Positions 24,489-34,430 of a stretch of DNA of 64,000 bases are shown piece after piece. A program made the position numbers and the translations under genes. The DNA comes from Mycobacterium sp. UM_WGJ (GTDB taxonomy: Bacteria; Actinomycetota; Actinomycetes; Mycobacteriales; Mycobacteriaceae), in contig NZ_AUWR01000014.1 of NCBI RefSeq assembly GCF_000455125.1, forward strand, positions 50,135 to 114,134, read 5' to 3'. Position 1 is the stretch's first letter, and every line of letters begins with the position of its first letter. The notes beneath the pieces are model-generated. The model did no database searches, was not told the origin of the DNA, and worked only from the letters and a program-made list of their open reading frames with translations.

Positions 24489-25414
24489 CAGGCGCTCTTC
24501 TCCTCAGCGGTGTACCACTTGGTCACGTCGTAGCCGTCGTCATAACGGGCGAACCACTCGTTGGCCAGGACCGGGATCTTTTCGTGAGCCGGTTTGTGAT
24601 TGGGCAGCTGGCTGCGGATGATACCGGTTACGGCGGTGACCATTTCGCGCTTCGGCAGATGTTTGAAGGCATCGGCGACCGGGCCCTCCTTCGCGGGCCA
24701 GCCGAACGGAACCCGCCGCCGCCAGGCCTGCTTGGCGCGGTAGGTGCTGAACAGTGACAGCGCGTCAACCTTGCGGTCTTCCAAGGGAACGTGGCGATTG
24801 AAGCCCTCGCACGCCACCTTGATCACACTCATCACGTGTTTGAAGATCGACGGCGCCATCCGCATCCGGTACCAGGGGTCGTTGATGACGTGGTCGTAGA
24901 TGATCAGCGCGGAGCTGCGGTGCTCGACCTCCTCCACGAAGTGCCACAAGAACAGTGACGCCACCCGGTCGTCGCCCGGAGCGAAGAGGGTGTTGTCGTG
25001 GTCGAGCATCAGCTTGAAGACCGGCGTGAAGGTGGCCTCGAGGTCGGCGGTGTAGGCCAGCCGGTAGTCCAGTGATTTCTCGGCGGCCATCTTGTCGAAC
25101 ATGGCGTTGCATTCGTCGACGGTTTCCTTGAGTCCCGGGTAGGCCCTGACCAGCGCCTTGGCATGGCCGCGGTGGGCCATCGAGTGCTGACCCTCCTGGC
25201 GCACGAACGCGTCGGCCTCTTCGGCGACAACGGGGTCGGTGATCAGTGGCATCGCCTCGGCGATCATGCCGCCGATCATCTTCTCGAAGCCGATCGCCAG
25301 CAGCGAGACAGCGTTGGCCATCGACGAGAACGCCGGGTTCGCTTCGTTCCACAAGAACGGGACGGGGTACTCGGCGAACGCGAACCGCAGTTTGCGCACG
25401 ATCAGGTCGGTCAT
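24488..25414 (-). CDS. Metal-dependent hydrolase of the PF10118 (diiron-like) family
   Basis: 308 aa from ATG 25414, which has GAGG five bases upstream; GTG 25420 lies inside that site. Helical protein with paired metal-ligand motifs: EEADAFVRQEGQHSMAH and FLWHFVEEVEHRSSALI, the pattern of ferritin-like diiron proteins grouped as predicted metal-dependent hydrolases. Substrate unknown. It forms a coupled pair with the membrane protein and is divergent from a TetR gene 81 bases away, the likely regulator. Confidence 0.8.
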   Translation of the reverse strand: MTDLIVRKLRFAFAEYPVPFLWNEANPAFSSMANAVSLLAIGFEKMIGGMIAEAMPLITDPVVAEEADAFVRQEGQHSMAHRGHAKALVRAYPGLKETVDECNAMFDKMAAEKSLDYRLAYTADLEATFTPVFKLMLDHDNTLFAPGDDRVASLFLWHFVEEVEHRSSALIIYDHVINDPWYRMRMAPSIFKHVMSVIKVACEGFNRHVPLEDRKVDALSLFSTYRAKQAWRRRVPFGWPAKEGPVADAFKHLPKREMVTAVTGIIRSQLPNHKPAHEKIPVLANEWFARYDDGYDVTKWYTAEEKSA

Positions 25415-25432
25415 CGCCACCTCAACTCAAAA

Positions 25433-25458
25433 CATACAACTGGACGTCTTCGCGTATG
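25433..25458. promoter_or_regulatory. CATAC-N16-GTATG dyad in the hydrolase/TetR divergent promoter
   Basis: A 5-bp inverted repeat between the hydrolase start and the TetR start, the expected place for an autoregulatory TetR operator. Its ATAC/GTAT edges recall the stronger dyads before mmpS. Short arms make this tentative. Confidence 0.3.
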
Positions 25459-25495
25459 ATTGTTCGATGCCCCAAGCTTGTCAAGCAGGTCACTG

Positions 25496-26107
25496 ATGGC
25501 ACGCCGCCGCGGCTGGGGCGGCAACCCGCCGCACACCGACGAGGAAGCCGGACGACGGATCATCGCCGCGGCCGTTGAGCTGGTCGCCGAGACCGGTTCG
25601 GCGGTGTCGCTGGCCGACGTCGCCGCCTCACTCGGGGTGATCCGCCAGACGGTGTATCGCTACTTCCCCACCGCCGATGCACTGATGCGCGCGGTGGCCA
25701 TCGCCTCCGTCGATGACTTCCTCGACCGGCTCACCGACCACGTGCACGGCATCGGCGACCCCGCCGACGCGCTGACCGAAGGCGCCGTCTACACCCTGGA
25801 TGCGGTGGCCCGCTCCCCGCACCTGGGCGCCATGTTGTCGTCGTCTTCGGCACACAACCGGGAGATGGCCTCCGAGGAGGCCCGCGTCTTCGGGATGCGA
25901 ATGATCGAGCGGTTCGACGTCGACTGGAAGCAGTACGGCTACGACCAAGCCGCGCTGCGCGAACTCGTGGAGTTCACCCTGCGGATCATGCTCTCGTTCG
26001 TCGTGGCGCCCAACGACCCAGATCGATCCCCCGACGAGCTGCGCCGTTTCCTGCGTCGGTGGCTCGGCGAAGCCGTCGCCGCGCAGGCGCGGCACGCCGT
26101 GAACTGA
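25496..26107 (+). CDS. TetR-family transcriptional regulator
   Basis: 203 aa from ATG 25496; a further 12 upstream codons are open but need TTG. The N-terminal helix-turn-helix reads AETGSAVSLADVAASLGVIR then TVYRYFPTADALMRAV, standard for TetR. It is divergent from the metal-dependent hydrolase and 105 bases upstream of mmpS-mmpL in the same direction, so it may control either or both. Ligand unknown. Confidence 0.88.
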   Translation: MARRRGWGGNPPHTDEEAGRRIIAAAVELVAETGSAVSLADVAASLGVIRQTVYRYFPTADALMRAVAIASVDDFLDRLTDHVHGIGDPADALTEGAVYTLDAVARSPHLGAMLSSSSAHNREMASEEARVFGMRMIERFDVDWKQYGYDQAALRELVEFTLRIMLSFVVAPNDPDRSPDELRRFLRRWLGEAVAAQARHAVN

Positions 26108-26117
26108 CCACCTTCCC

Positions 26118-26172
26118 CATACCCCCTCGGGTACTTCAGGAATATTCGTATACCCTACGGGGTATAGTATTC
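26118..26172. promoter_or_regulatory. Two phased TACCC-N4-GGGTA dyads upstream of mmpS
   Basis: Site 1 is TACCC-CCTC-GGGTA (26120-26133). Site 2 is TACCC-TACG-GGGTA (26151-26164), extended to TATACCC/GGGTATA and flanked by GAATA and TATTC. Centres are 31 bases apart, about three helical turns. The pattern resembles TetR operators and also G-tract CsoR/CstR-type sites. It lies 40-95 bases before the mmpS start. Confidence 0.55.
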
Positions 26173-26212
26173 ACGAAGAGTTGCCAGTGCAGGGAATCGA
26201 GAGGTGATGGGC

Positions 26213-26644
26213 ATGCGCGCGTTTGTCAGCCGAGCCTGGGTGCCGGCCGTGGTCGCGTCGGCGGCGATCGTCGGAGCGCTTGCGGTCGTGAACCTGCGCA
26301 GCGTCTTCGGCGCCGACGAGATCTTCCGCTGGGACGGCAGCGGCTCGCAGGTGATCAACTCGATCAACGAAAAGCAAGTCCGTTATGAGGTTTTCGGCGC
26401 CGGCACCGTCGCGGGTTCGGTGAGTTACCTGGACCGGGAAGTCCAGCCCGCGCAGGCGACGTTCAGCGGCCTGCCCTGGAGCCACACCATCACCACCACG
26501 AGTCCGTCGGTCATCGGCAACCTGGTCGCTCAAGGCGACGGCGAGGCGATCGGCTGCCGGATCACGGTCAACGGCGCCGTCAAAGACGAGCAGGTGGCCA
26601 CCGGGCATCACGCCCAGGTGTTCTGTCTGGTCAAAGGCGCATGA
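26213..26644 (+). CDS. MmpS-family membrane protein
   Basis: 143 aa from ATG 26213, chosen because GAGG lies 8 bases upstream; GTG 26204 and ATG 26207 are alternatives. One N-terminal membrane helix (WVPAVVASAAIVGALAVV) and an extracytoplasmic domain with VRYEVFGAGTVAGSVSYLD and a Cys pair (GCRIT, VFCLVKGA), as in MmpS proteins that assist MmpL transporters. Its stop overlaps mmpL by ATGA. It lies downstream of TetR and the paired dyads. Confidence 0.88.
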   Translation: MRAFVSRAWVPAVVASAAIVGALAVVNLRSVFGADEIFRWDGSGSQVINSINEKQVRYEVFGAGTVAGSVSYLDREVQPAQATFSGLPWSHTITTTSPSVIGNLVAQGDGEAIGCRITVNGAVKDEQVATGHHAQVFCLVKGA

Positions 26645-29514
26645 GCGGCCACGGCACCCTTCGCCCGGGGTATATGCGGGCGGTTCGCCGGCTGGCCTGG
26701 CCGTTGGTGATCTTCTGGCTGCTGTTGACCGTGGGGCTCAACGTGCTGGTTCCGCCGATCGAGTCGGTGGCCCGCGAGAACGCGGTGACCATGTCGCCGC
26801 AGGACGCGCCGTCGATGATCGCCGCCAAGCACATCGGCGCCACGTTCGACGAATTCGACGCCGACGCCATGGTCATGCTGGTGCTCGAGGGCGAGACCGA
26901 GCTGGGCCCCGAGGCGCACCACTACTACGACACCGTGATCGCCAAACTGGCCGCCGATCACGAGCATGTCCAGCACATCGCGGACCTGTGGGGCGACCCG
27001 ATCACCGCCGCGGGCGTGCAAAGCACCGACGGCAAAGCCGCCTACGCGCAGATCAACACCGCGGGCGATCAGGGCAGCACGTTGGGCAACCAATCGGTGG
27101 CCGCGGTCCGCGCGATCGTCGCCTCGGTGCCCGCACCGGCCGGGGTCAAGGCCTACGTCACGGGACAAGCGGCACTGACCACTGATATGACCGAAGCAGC
27201 CGACAAGAGCATGCTCAAGATGATGGCCGTGACCGGTGTGGTCATCATCGTCATGCTGGCCATCGTCTACCGTTCCGCCGCCACCGTGGCACTCGCACTG
27301 GTGATGGTGGGCTTCGAAATGGGCAGCGCACGCGGCCTGGTCGCGTTGCTCGGACACCATGGCCTACTAGGCTTTTCGACGTTCGTGGTTGCGATGCTGT
27401 CGTCGCTGGCGATCGCGGCCGGCACCGATTATGCGATCTTCCTGATCGGGCGCTACCACGAAGCCCGCAATGCCGGCGAAGACCCCGAGACCGCCTGGTA
27501 CACGATGTTTCGCGGTACCTGGCATGTCATCTTGGGCTCGGGACTGACGATCGCCGGCGCGTCACTGTGTCTGCATTTCGCCCGGCTGTCCTACTTCAAA
27601 GCCCTGGGCGTCCCCTCGGCGCTGGGCCTGCTGGTGGTCATCGCCGGTGCGCTCACCGTGGCCCCGGCCATTGTCGCGATCGCCACCCGACATGGCCTGC
27701 TCGAGCCCAGGCGGGCCGAGGGCCGCGGCTGGCGACGGATCGGAACCGCCAATGTTCGTTGGCCCGGTGCGGTTTTCGTGGCGGCGCTGTTGGTCACCCT
27801 GGCCGGCATGCTGGCGGTCCCCGGCATGAAGATCAGCTTCAACGACCGCTACTACATCCCCGCGAGCCTGCCCGCGAATGTCGGCTACGACGCGGCCGAA
27901 CGTCATTTCAGCGCCGCCCGGATGAACCCCGATGTCCTGATGGTCGAAAGCGACCACGACCTGCGCAATCCTGCTGACATGATCATCTTGGACCGGATCG
28001 CCAAGAACATCTTTGCGACCCGCGGAGTGGAACGCGTGCAAAGCATCACGCGGCCATTGGGCAGCCCGATCGACCACACCTCGATACCGTTCCAGATCAG
28101 CATGCAGGCCGTCCCGATCCAGGAGAACCTGCAGTTCATGAACGACCGGCTGTCCGACATGCTCAGGATGAGCGACGACCTGGGCGCCACCGTCGACTCC
28201 ATGGTGCGGCTGCGCGACCTGGTCAACCAGATGAGCAGCGCCACCGACAAGATGAGCGTCGACATGGCGACGGTGACCGCGACGGTCGACGAGATCCGGG
28301 ACCACATCGCAGATTTCGACGATGTCGTGCGTCCGATCCGCAACTACTTCTATTGGGAGCAGCACTGCCTGAACATTCCCGCGTGCGACGCGATCCGCTC
28401 GGTCTTCGACGCCTACGACGGCATGGACAAGTTCAGCGAGGACATGCGGCCGCTGCTGGCCGACATGGCCGAGGTGAACACGGTGATGCCGCAGATGGTC
28501 GGGCAGTTCGAGCCGATGATCGCGGTGGCGAAATCCATGCAGGGCAGCCTGCTCACCATGCATTCGAGCTTCGCCGGCCTGGTGAACCAGATGTCGCGGA
28601 TGACCGACACGGCCACCGAGATGGGCCGGGCCTTCGACGCCTCCAAGTCCGACGACTACTTCTATCTGCCGCCGGAGGCCTTCGACAATGCCGATTTCCA
28701 GAAGGGCCTCAAGCTGTTCCTGTCCCCCGACGGTAAGGCGGCGCGGTTCATCGTCACCTACGACGCCGACCCGGCCACGCCGAAGGGCATCGCCTTCGTC
28801 GAACCGATGCTGGCCGCCGCGCACGACGCGGTGAAGGGCACGCCGCTGACCGGCGCCAAGTTCTACCTCACCGGAACCGCGGCGGTGTACAAGGACATCC
28901 AGGTCGGCTCGACCTACGACATCCTGATCGTCGGCGCGGCGGCGGTGACGCTGATCTTCATCGTGATGCTGCTGATCACCCGGGCACTGGTGGCCTCCGC
29001 GGTGATCGTCGGGACGGTGCTGCTGTCGCTGAGCGCGGCATTCGGCCTGACCGTGGTGGTCTGGCAGCACATCCTGGGACTCCCGTTGAACTGGATCGCC
29101 CCGGTGTTCGGGGTGATCATCCTGCTGGCGGTCGGCTCGGACTACAACTTGTTGCTGGTCTCCCGGTTCCAGGAGGAGATCGGCGCGGGGATCAAGACCG
29201 GGATCATTCGCTCGATCGGCGGCACCGGCTCGGTGGTCACCGCCGCGGGCCTGGTGTTCGCCTTCACGATGATGTCGATGGCGGCCAGCGACCTGTATTC
29301 GATCGGTCAGGCCGGCAGTACGATCGGGCTCGGCCTACTGTTCGACACCTTGATCGTGCGCTCGTTCTTGACGCCCTCGATCGCGGCGCTGCTGGGCCCA
29401 TGGTTCTGGTGGCCGCAAAACATCCGGCGGGCGCGGTCGGCGCCGACCCGGCCCGCGCCCGTCGAAACCGATTCGGCTACTACCCCGCTGCCGGTGACCG
29501 TGGGATCACCGTAG
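26641..29514 (+). CDS. MmpL-family RND transporter
   Basis: 957 aa, full MmpL size. Topology is the RND plan: one N-terminal helix, a periplasmic domain, a helix block, a second large periplasmic loop and a final helix block. The proton-relay Asp-Tyr pairs occur in both halves (AAGTDYAIFLIGRY and AVGSDYNLLLVSRF). MmpLs export lipids, siderophores or drugs across the inner membrane; the MmpS partner suggests the MmpL4/MmpL5-like group. Cargo is unknown; the neighbouring acyl-AMP ligase is convergent rather than co-transcribed. Confidence 0.92.
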   Translation: MSGHGTLRPGYMRAVRRLAWPLVIFWLLLTVGLNVLVPPIESVARENAVTMSPQDAPSMIAAKHIGATFDEFDADAMVMLVLEGETELGPEAHHYYDTVIAKLAADHEHVQHIADLWGDPITAAGVQSTDGKAAYAQINTAGDQGSTLGNQSVAAVRAIVASVPAPAGVKAYVTGQAALTTDMTEAADKSMLKMMAVTGVVIIVMLAIVYRSAATVALALVMVGFEMGSARGLVALLGHHGLLGFSTFVVAMLSSLAIAAGTDYAIFLIGRYHEARNAGEDPETAWYTMFRGTWHVILGSGLTIAGASLCLHFARLSYFKALGVPSALGLLVVIAGALTVAPAIVAIATRHGLLEPRRAEGRGWRRIGTANVRWPGAVFVAALLVTLAGMLAVPGMKISFNDRYYIPASLPANVGYDAAERHFSAARMNPDVLMVESDHDLRNPADMIILDRIAKNIFATRGVERVQSITRPLGSPIDHTSIPFQISMQAVPIQENLQFMNDRLSDMLRMSDDLGATVDSMVRLRDLVNQMSSATDKMSVDMATVTATVDEIRDHIADFDDVVRPIRNYFYWEQHCLNIPACDAIRSVFDAYDGMDKFSEDMRPLLADMAEVNTVMPQMVGQFEPMIAVAKSMQGSLLTMHSSFAGLVNQMSRMTDTATEMGRAFDASKSDDYFYLPPEAFDNADFQKGLKLFLSPDGKAARFIVTYDADPATPKGIAFVEPMLAAAHDAVKGTPLTGAKFYLTGTAAVYKDIQVGSTYDILIVGAAAVTLIFIVMLLITRALVASAVIVGTVLLSLSAAFGLTVVVWQHILGLPLNWIAPVFGVIILLAVGSDYNLLLVSRFQEEIGAGIKTGIIRSIGGTGSVVTAAGLVFAFTMMSMAASDLYSIGQAGSTIGLGLLFDTLIVRSFLTPSIAALLGPWFWWPQNIRRARSAPTRPAPVETDSATTPLPVTVGSP

Positions 29515-29582
29515 GCCGAAAGTCGTACTGGGTGGCCGAGCCGCCGGCACACAACCAAGACGCCGGTCCCCACACTGCGGTT

Positions 29583-31415
29583 TCAGTGCACACCGAGCGT
29601 GCCCGCCACATACTGTTCGCGGCACGCGGTGCGGCCAAGCTTGCCGCTGGTGGTGCGTGGGATGGCCCCGGCAGGGACGAAACGAACATCGGCGGCGCTC
29701 ACCCCATGCACGCGCTGCACCTCCGCGCGGATGGCCGCGATCGCCGGCGCGGGATCCTTGCGGCCGGTGCCGGTCGCGCGCTCGGCGACGATCACCAACT
29801 GGTCGGCGGTCTCGGCCGGCACCGCGAACGCGACCGCATAACCGTCACGAACCATCGGGGAGGCCGCCGCCACCGTGGCCTCGATGTCCTGCGGATAGTG
29901 ACCGCGACCTGCAAAAGTCATCAGATCCACCGTGCGGCCGGTCACGTAGAGCTCACCGTCGCAATAGAAGCCCAGGTCACCGGTGCGCAGCCACCTGCCG
30001 TCGGCCGGGGTCGCCCCGGCGTGGCTGCCGCGGTCCAGCCGAGACCGCAGGCGGGCGCCGAATGTGTGCCGGGTCTCCTCGGGCCGGCCCCAGTAGCCGG
30101 CGGTCACGTTGTCGCCATGCAGCCAGATCTCGCCGATCTGGGCGTCCGGCAATTCGGCACCGGCCTCGGCGTCGACGATCACCGCCGACAGACTGCGGGC
30201 CACCTGCCCGCACGACACCTGGGCCACCGCGCCCGGGGCATCGGCGGCCACCGGCACCGCGCGGCCGGCACCGAGGTGATCGCGGTCCAGGTACAGCACG
30301 CTCGGCTCCGCATCGGGAGCGATGGTGGCCACGAACAGGGTGGCCTCGGCGATCCCGTAGGACGGCTTGATGGCCGTGGCCGGCAACCCGTAGGGCGCGA
30401 ACGCCTCGTTGAACGTGGTGATCGCCGCCATGTTCACCGGTTCGGATCCGATGATCATCACGACGTTCGACAGGTCGATGTCGGCGCCCGGCGCCGGCAG
30501 GCCCCGCGCCGCGGTCAGCTCATAGGCGAAGTTCGGTGCAGCGGTGACCACCCGGCCGCGCCGCGAAGCGTCCGACAGCGCCTGGATCCAGCGCTGCGGC
30601 CGGCGGATGAATGCCGTCGGCGAGATCAGCGTGGAGTGTCCCCCGTAGACCGCCGGAAATCCGATCATCGACAGCCCCATGTCGTGATAGAGCGGTAACC
30701 AGCTGAGGCCGTGCGTGTTTCGGTCCAGCATGTCGATCGACAAGATCATCTGCAGCAGGTTGGTGCCCACCGAGCGGTGCGTTACCTGCACACCGATCGG
30801 TGGCCGCGTGGTGCCCGAGGTGTACTGCAGGTGTGACACCCCGTCGACGTCGATGTCGACGTCTAGGAAAGCCTCCCCGGCCGAGTTGGGGATCTCGTCG
30901 ATCACCACGACGCCGGGCCGCAACGACCGTGGCAACCGGCCCAGGAACTCCTCGACCACCGCGCGCACCGCGGTCGTGGTCAGCACCACCGTCGGAGCGG
31001 AGTCGCGCAAGGCGGTGTCGAGCCGCTCGGCGTGCCCGGGAAGTTCGGGAGCGAACAGCGGCACCGCGACGGTTCCGCATTTGACGGCCGCATAGAACCC
31101 GGTGACGTAATCGAGTCCCTGCGGCGCCAGGATCGCCACCCGGTCGCCGGGAACCGTGCGATCTTGCAGGCGGGCACCGATGGCGCGCAGTCGCTCGCCG
31201 AGTTGCGTCCAGGTCAGCTCCAGCTCCTGGCCCTCCACCGGACCCGCGTAGTCGAGGTAGCGGAACGCCACCGCGTCGCCCACGTTGGCGATATTGCGGT
31301 CGATCAGCGAGATCAAAGTGTCGCCCGGAGGGAGCACGATGCCGCCATCGGAGTCCAGGCACTCCTCGATCTGAACCAGTCCCTTAGGGGCCGTCGAGCG
31401 CTGCGACCGCGTCAT
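29583..31415 (-). CDS. Fatty-acyl-AMP ligase (FadD/FAAL type)
   Basis: 610 aa adenylate-forming enzyme. The P-loop is LQYTSGTTRPPIGVQVTHR and the C-terminal core has GRTVDLMTFAGRGHYPQDIE; the HYPQDIE form and the 610-residue length favour the FAAL group, which makes acyl-adenylates for polyketide synthases, over acyl-CoA ligases. TSGKLGR near the end holds the catalytic Lys. No polyketide synthase lies in the window, so the acyl acceptor is unknown. Convergent with mmpL. Confidence 0.88.
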   Translation of the reverse strand: MTRSQRSTAPKGLVQIEECLDSDGGIVLPPGDTLISLIDRNIANVGDAVAFRYLDYAGPVEGQELELTWTQLGERLRAIGARLQDRTVPGDRVAILAPQGLDYVTGFYAAVKCGTVAVPLFAPELPGHAERLDTALRDSAPTVVLTTTAVRAVVEEFLGRLPRSLRPGVVVIDEIPNSAGEAFLDVDIDVDGVSHLQYTSGTTRPPIGVQVTHRSVGTNLLQMILSIDMLDRNTHGLSWLPLYHDMGLSMIGFPAVYGGHSTLISPTAFIRRPQRWIQALSDASRRGRVVTAAPNFAYELTAARGLPAPGADIDLSNVVMIIGSEPVNMAAITTFNEAFAPYGLPATAIKPSYGIAEATLFVATIAPDAEPSVLYLDRDHLGAGRAVPVAADAPGAVAQVSCGQVARSLSAVIVDAEAGAELPDAQIGEIWLHGDNVTAGYWGRPEETRHTFGARLRSRLDRGSHAGATPADGRWLRTGDLGFYCDGELYVTGRTVDLMTFAGRGHYPQDIEATVAAASPMVRDGYAVAFAVPAETADQLVIVAERATGTGRKDPAPAIAAIRAEVQRVHGVSAADVRFVPAGAIPRTTSGKLGRTACREQYVAGTLGVH

Positions 31416-31501
31416 GCCCGCAGTCTAAGTCTCCGAGTCGTTCGGCGAAGCGCTTGGACGTCAAAGGAACTCCACCACAATGGAGTTGGTGCGGTGATGG
31501 G

Positions 31502-31867
31502 TCACATAGCGGGTTCGCGCAGCGCCAGGCTGATGAACAGGTAGCCCATGCAGATCAGCAGATTCAGTGAAGCGATCATCAGGCCGGCCACGATGAGCGC
31601 GTTCATCAGGCGTCGCCGGTTGCGCCGCGCCCGGGCCAGTCGCAGCTCGTGCTTGATCTCGGTGGCAGCGAGCGCGAACGCGTAGTCGACCGATTCCGCG
31701 GACGCCAGCGGCGCGCCGACCGCCATCTGACGAAGCCGAGCGGGCGGAATGCGGACGCCCACCCCGGCGAAGCGCCGGCTCATCCGACGGGCCGCCCAGC
31801 GGCCGACCACCGCGGGCCGCGGCGCCTGCTCCCAGTGTTCTGCCCACCGGTCCGACCGGTACGTCAT
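31502..31867 (-). CDS. Conserved hypothetical protein with C-terminal membrane segments
   Basis: 121 aa. The N-terminal two thirds is Arg-rich and soluble-looking (RLARARRNRRRLMNA), then a long hydrophobic stretch of about 27 residues (ALIVAGLMIASLNLLICMG) that could be one long or two short helices. No family recognised. Divergent from the isocitrate lyase gene. Confidence 0.65.
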   Translation of the reverse strand: MTYRSDRWAEHWEQAPRPAVVGRWAARRMSRRFAGVGVRIPPARLRQMAVGAPLASAESVDYAFALAATEIKHELRLARARRNRRRLMNALIVAGLMIASLNLLICMGYLFISLALREPAM

Positions 31868-32098
31868 GAACCCTGAGTTTAGCCACTTCGGCCGTCTGAT
31901 CCGCTGCCTTCGGGCGAGTTCAGCGGCATCAGCGGCGCAGTGCTGAAGATGTAGACAAAACCGAACTATCGCTCAGCGTGCGGCGGCACAATACGAGGAG
32001 GAAGCACGCGCATCAACCCGGTGGTTCAGCAAGCCTCGACGAAGGAAAGGCGAAGCTGGGACCGCCGCGTCTAATCGGGTGAAAGGGAGCGAATTTCC

Positions 32099-34399
32099 AT
32101 GACGACGATCGAGACGAACCCGACGGCGAGCACACCGGTCGAACGCGATGTCGACGCCGACGTCGCAGCGGTGCAGAAATACTTCGACAGCCCCCGATTC
32201 GAAGGCATCACCCGTCTCTACAGCGCCCGACAAGTCGTCGAACAACGCGGCACCATCCCCTCCGACTACATAGTGGCGCGCGAAGCAGCGACCGCGTTCT
32301 ACGCGCGGTTACGTGAGCTGTTCGCCGCGAAGAAGAGCATCACCACCTTCGGCCCCTACTCGCCCGGCCAGGCCGTGGTGATGAAGCGAGTCGGCATCGA
32401 GGGCATCTACCTCGGCGGCTGGGCCACCTCGGCGAAGGGCTCCATCACCGAAGACCCGGGTCCAGACCTGGCCAGCTACCCCCTCAGTCAGGTTCCCGAC
32501 GAGGCGGCCGGACTGGTACGTGCCCTGCTCACCGCCGACCGCAACCAGCAGTACCTGCGCCTGAAAATGACCGACGAGCAGCGCGCCGCCACTCCGGCCG
32601 TGGACTACCGGCCGTTCATCATTGCCGACGCCGACACCGGGCACGGCGGTGATCCGCACGTGCGCAACCTGATCCGGCGCTTCGTCGAGGCCGGTGTCCC
32701 GGGTTACCACATCGAGGATCAGCGTCCCGGCACCAAGAAGTGCGGCCACCAGGGCGGCAAAGTGCTGGTGCCGTCTGACGAGCAGATCAAGCGGCTGAAC
32801 ACCGCCCGATTCCAGTTGGACCTGATGGGCGTGCCCGGCATCATCGTCGCGCGCACCGACGCGGAGGCGGCGAACCTGGTCGAGAGCCGGGGCGACGAAC
32901 GTGATCAGCCGTTCATCCTGGGCACCACGAACCTGACGATCCCGTCCTACAAGTCCTGTTTCCTGGCGATGACGCGGCAGTTCTACAACTCCGGCATCAC
33001 CGAGATCAACGGTCACCTGCTCTACGCCCTGCCCGAGGGCGAGTACGCCGCCGCGGACGCCTGGCTGGAACGCAACGGCATCACGGCGTTGATCACCACG
33101 GCCGCCGAAGGGTGGCGCGGTGATGGGCGCACCTCGGTGGACGGCCTCTTCGACGACATCGAATCGAAGTTCGTCGAAGCGTGGCAGAACGACGCCGGGT
33201 TGATGACGTTCGGCGACGCCGTCGCCGAGATGCTCGAGTTCGCTGAGCGTGAAGGCGAGCCCAAAGAGATGAGCGCCGCGCAGTGGCGGGAATTCGCCGC
33301 CCGGGCACCGCTTTACACCGCCCGGCAGCGGGCCGCGGAGCTCAACGCCGACCCCGGCTGGGACTGCGAACGGGCCAAGACTCCCGAAGGTTACTTCCAG
33401 GTGCGCGGCGGCATTCCCTACGCGATCGCCAAGTCGCTGGCCGCCGCCCCCTTCGCCGACCTGTTGTGGATGGAGACCAAGACCGCCGACCTCGCCGACG
33501 CCCGCGAATTCGCCGAGGCGATCCACGCCCAATACCCCGACCAGATGCTGGCCTACAACCTGTCCCCCTCGTTCAACTGGGACACCACCGGCATGACGGA
33601 CGAGCAGATGCGGGCCTTCCCCGCCGAGCTCGGCAAGATGGGCTTCGTCTTTAACTTCATCACCTACGGCGGCCACCAGGTCGACGGGGTGGCCTCCGAG
33701 GAGTTCGCGGCCACCCTGTTGCAGGACGGCATGCTGGCGCTGGCCCGCCTGCAGCGCAAGATGCGACTGGTGGAGTCGCCCTACCGCACACCGCAGACCC
33801 TGGTCGGCGGGCCGCGCAGCGATGCCGCGCTGGCCGCGTCGTCGGGCCGCACCGCCACCACCAAGGCGATGGGCGCCGGATCCACCCAACATCAGCATTT
33901 GGTGCAGACCGAGGTGCCCAAGAAGCTGCTGGAGGATTGGCTGGCGCTGTGGGCCGAGCACTATCAGCTCGGCGAGAAGCTGCGTGTGCACCTGCGCCCC
34001 ACCCGTCCCGGATCCGATGTGCTGGAACTCGGTATCTACGGCGAGGGCGAAGAGAAGCTCGCCAACGTGATCGTCGACCCGATCAAGGATCGGCACGGTC
34101 GTAGCATCTTGACGGTCCGCGACCAGAACACCTTCTCCGAGAAGCTGCGCCAGAAGCGGTTGATGGATCTGACGCACGTGTGGCTGATTCACCGGTTCAA
34201 GGCTGCGGCGGTGCACTACGTCACGCCCACTCAGGACAACCTGTATCAGACCGAGAAGATGAAGGAGCACGGCATCTTCAGCAGCGTCAATCAGGAGGTC
34301 GGCGAGATCATCGTCGCGGATGTGAACCAGCCACGCATCGACGAGCTGCTGGCATCCGACCGGGCGGCACTGGGCAAGTTGATCAGCAAAAAGGGCTAG
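32099..34399 (+). CDS. aceA: Isocitrate lyase, long ICL2 form
   Basis: 766 aa; ordinary bacterial ICL1 has roughly 430. The signature [10 protein letters not shown] carries the catalytic Cys at about residue 215, and [10 protein letters not shown] and NLSPSFNW follow. The C-terminal section (from about residue 600) is the regulatory extension of ICL2-type enzymes. It cleaves isocitrate to glyoxylate and succinate in the glyoxylate shunt for growth on fatty acids, and may act as methylisocitrate lyase. AAGGGAG precedes ATG 32099. From memory, M. tuberculosis H37Rv has this gene split as aceAa/aceAb; here it is intact. Confidence 0.95.
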   Translation: MTTIETNPTASTPVERDVDADVAAVQKYFDSPRFEGITRLYSARQVVEQRGTIPSDYIVAREAATAFYARLRELFAAKKSITTFGPYSPGQAVVMKRVGIEGIYLGGWATSAKGSITEDPGPDLASYPLSQVPDEAAGLVRALLTADRNQQYLRLKMTDEQRAATPAVDYRPFIIADADTGHGGDPHVRNLIRRFVEAGVPGYHIEDQRPGTKKCGHQGGKVLVPSDEQIKRLNTARFQLDLMGVPGIIVARTDAEAANLVESRGDERDQPFILGTTNLTIPSYKSCFLAMTRQFYNSGITEINGHLLYALPEGEYAAADAWLERNGITALITTAAEGWRGDGRTSVDGLFDDIESKFVEAWQNDAGLMTFGDAVAEMLEFAEREGEPKEMSAAQWREFAARAPLYTARQRAAELNADPGWDCERAKTPEGYFQVRGGIPYAIAKSLAAAPFADLLWMETKTADLADAREFAEAIHAQYPDQMLAYNLSPSFNWDTTGMTDEQMRAFPAELGKMGFVFNFITYGGHQVDGVASEEFAATLLQDGMLALARLQRKMRLVESPYRTPQTLVGGPRSDAALAASSGRTATTKAMGAGSTQHQHLVQTEVPKKLLEDWLALWAEHYQLGEKLRVHLRPTRPGSDVLELGIYGEGEEKLANVIVDPIKDRHGRSILTVRDQNTFSEKLRQKRLMDLTHVWLIHRFKAAAVHYVTPTQDNLYQTEKMKEHGIFSSVNQEVGEIIVADVNQPRIDELLASDRAALGKLISKKG

Positions 34400-34430
34400 C
34401 GCCCACCCCTCGGTAATGCGGTTGCCCGCA

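Noticed and set aside
27562-29070. 502-codon minus-strand frame within mmpL
   Set aside because: Antisense to a full-length MmpL with both Asp-Tyr pairs; no recognisable domain.
32309-34270. 653-codon open frame antisense to aceA
   Set aside because: It mirrors a canonical isocitrate lyase; the translation is His/Gly/Val-rich with no domain. Long antisense frames are expected from the GC-rich third codon position.
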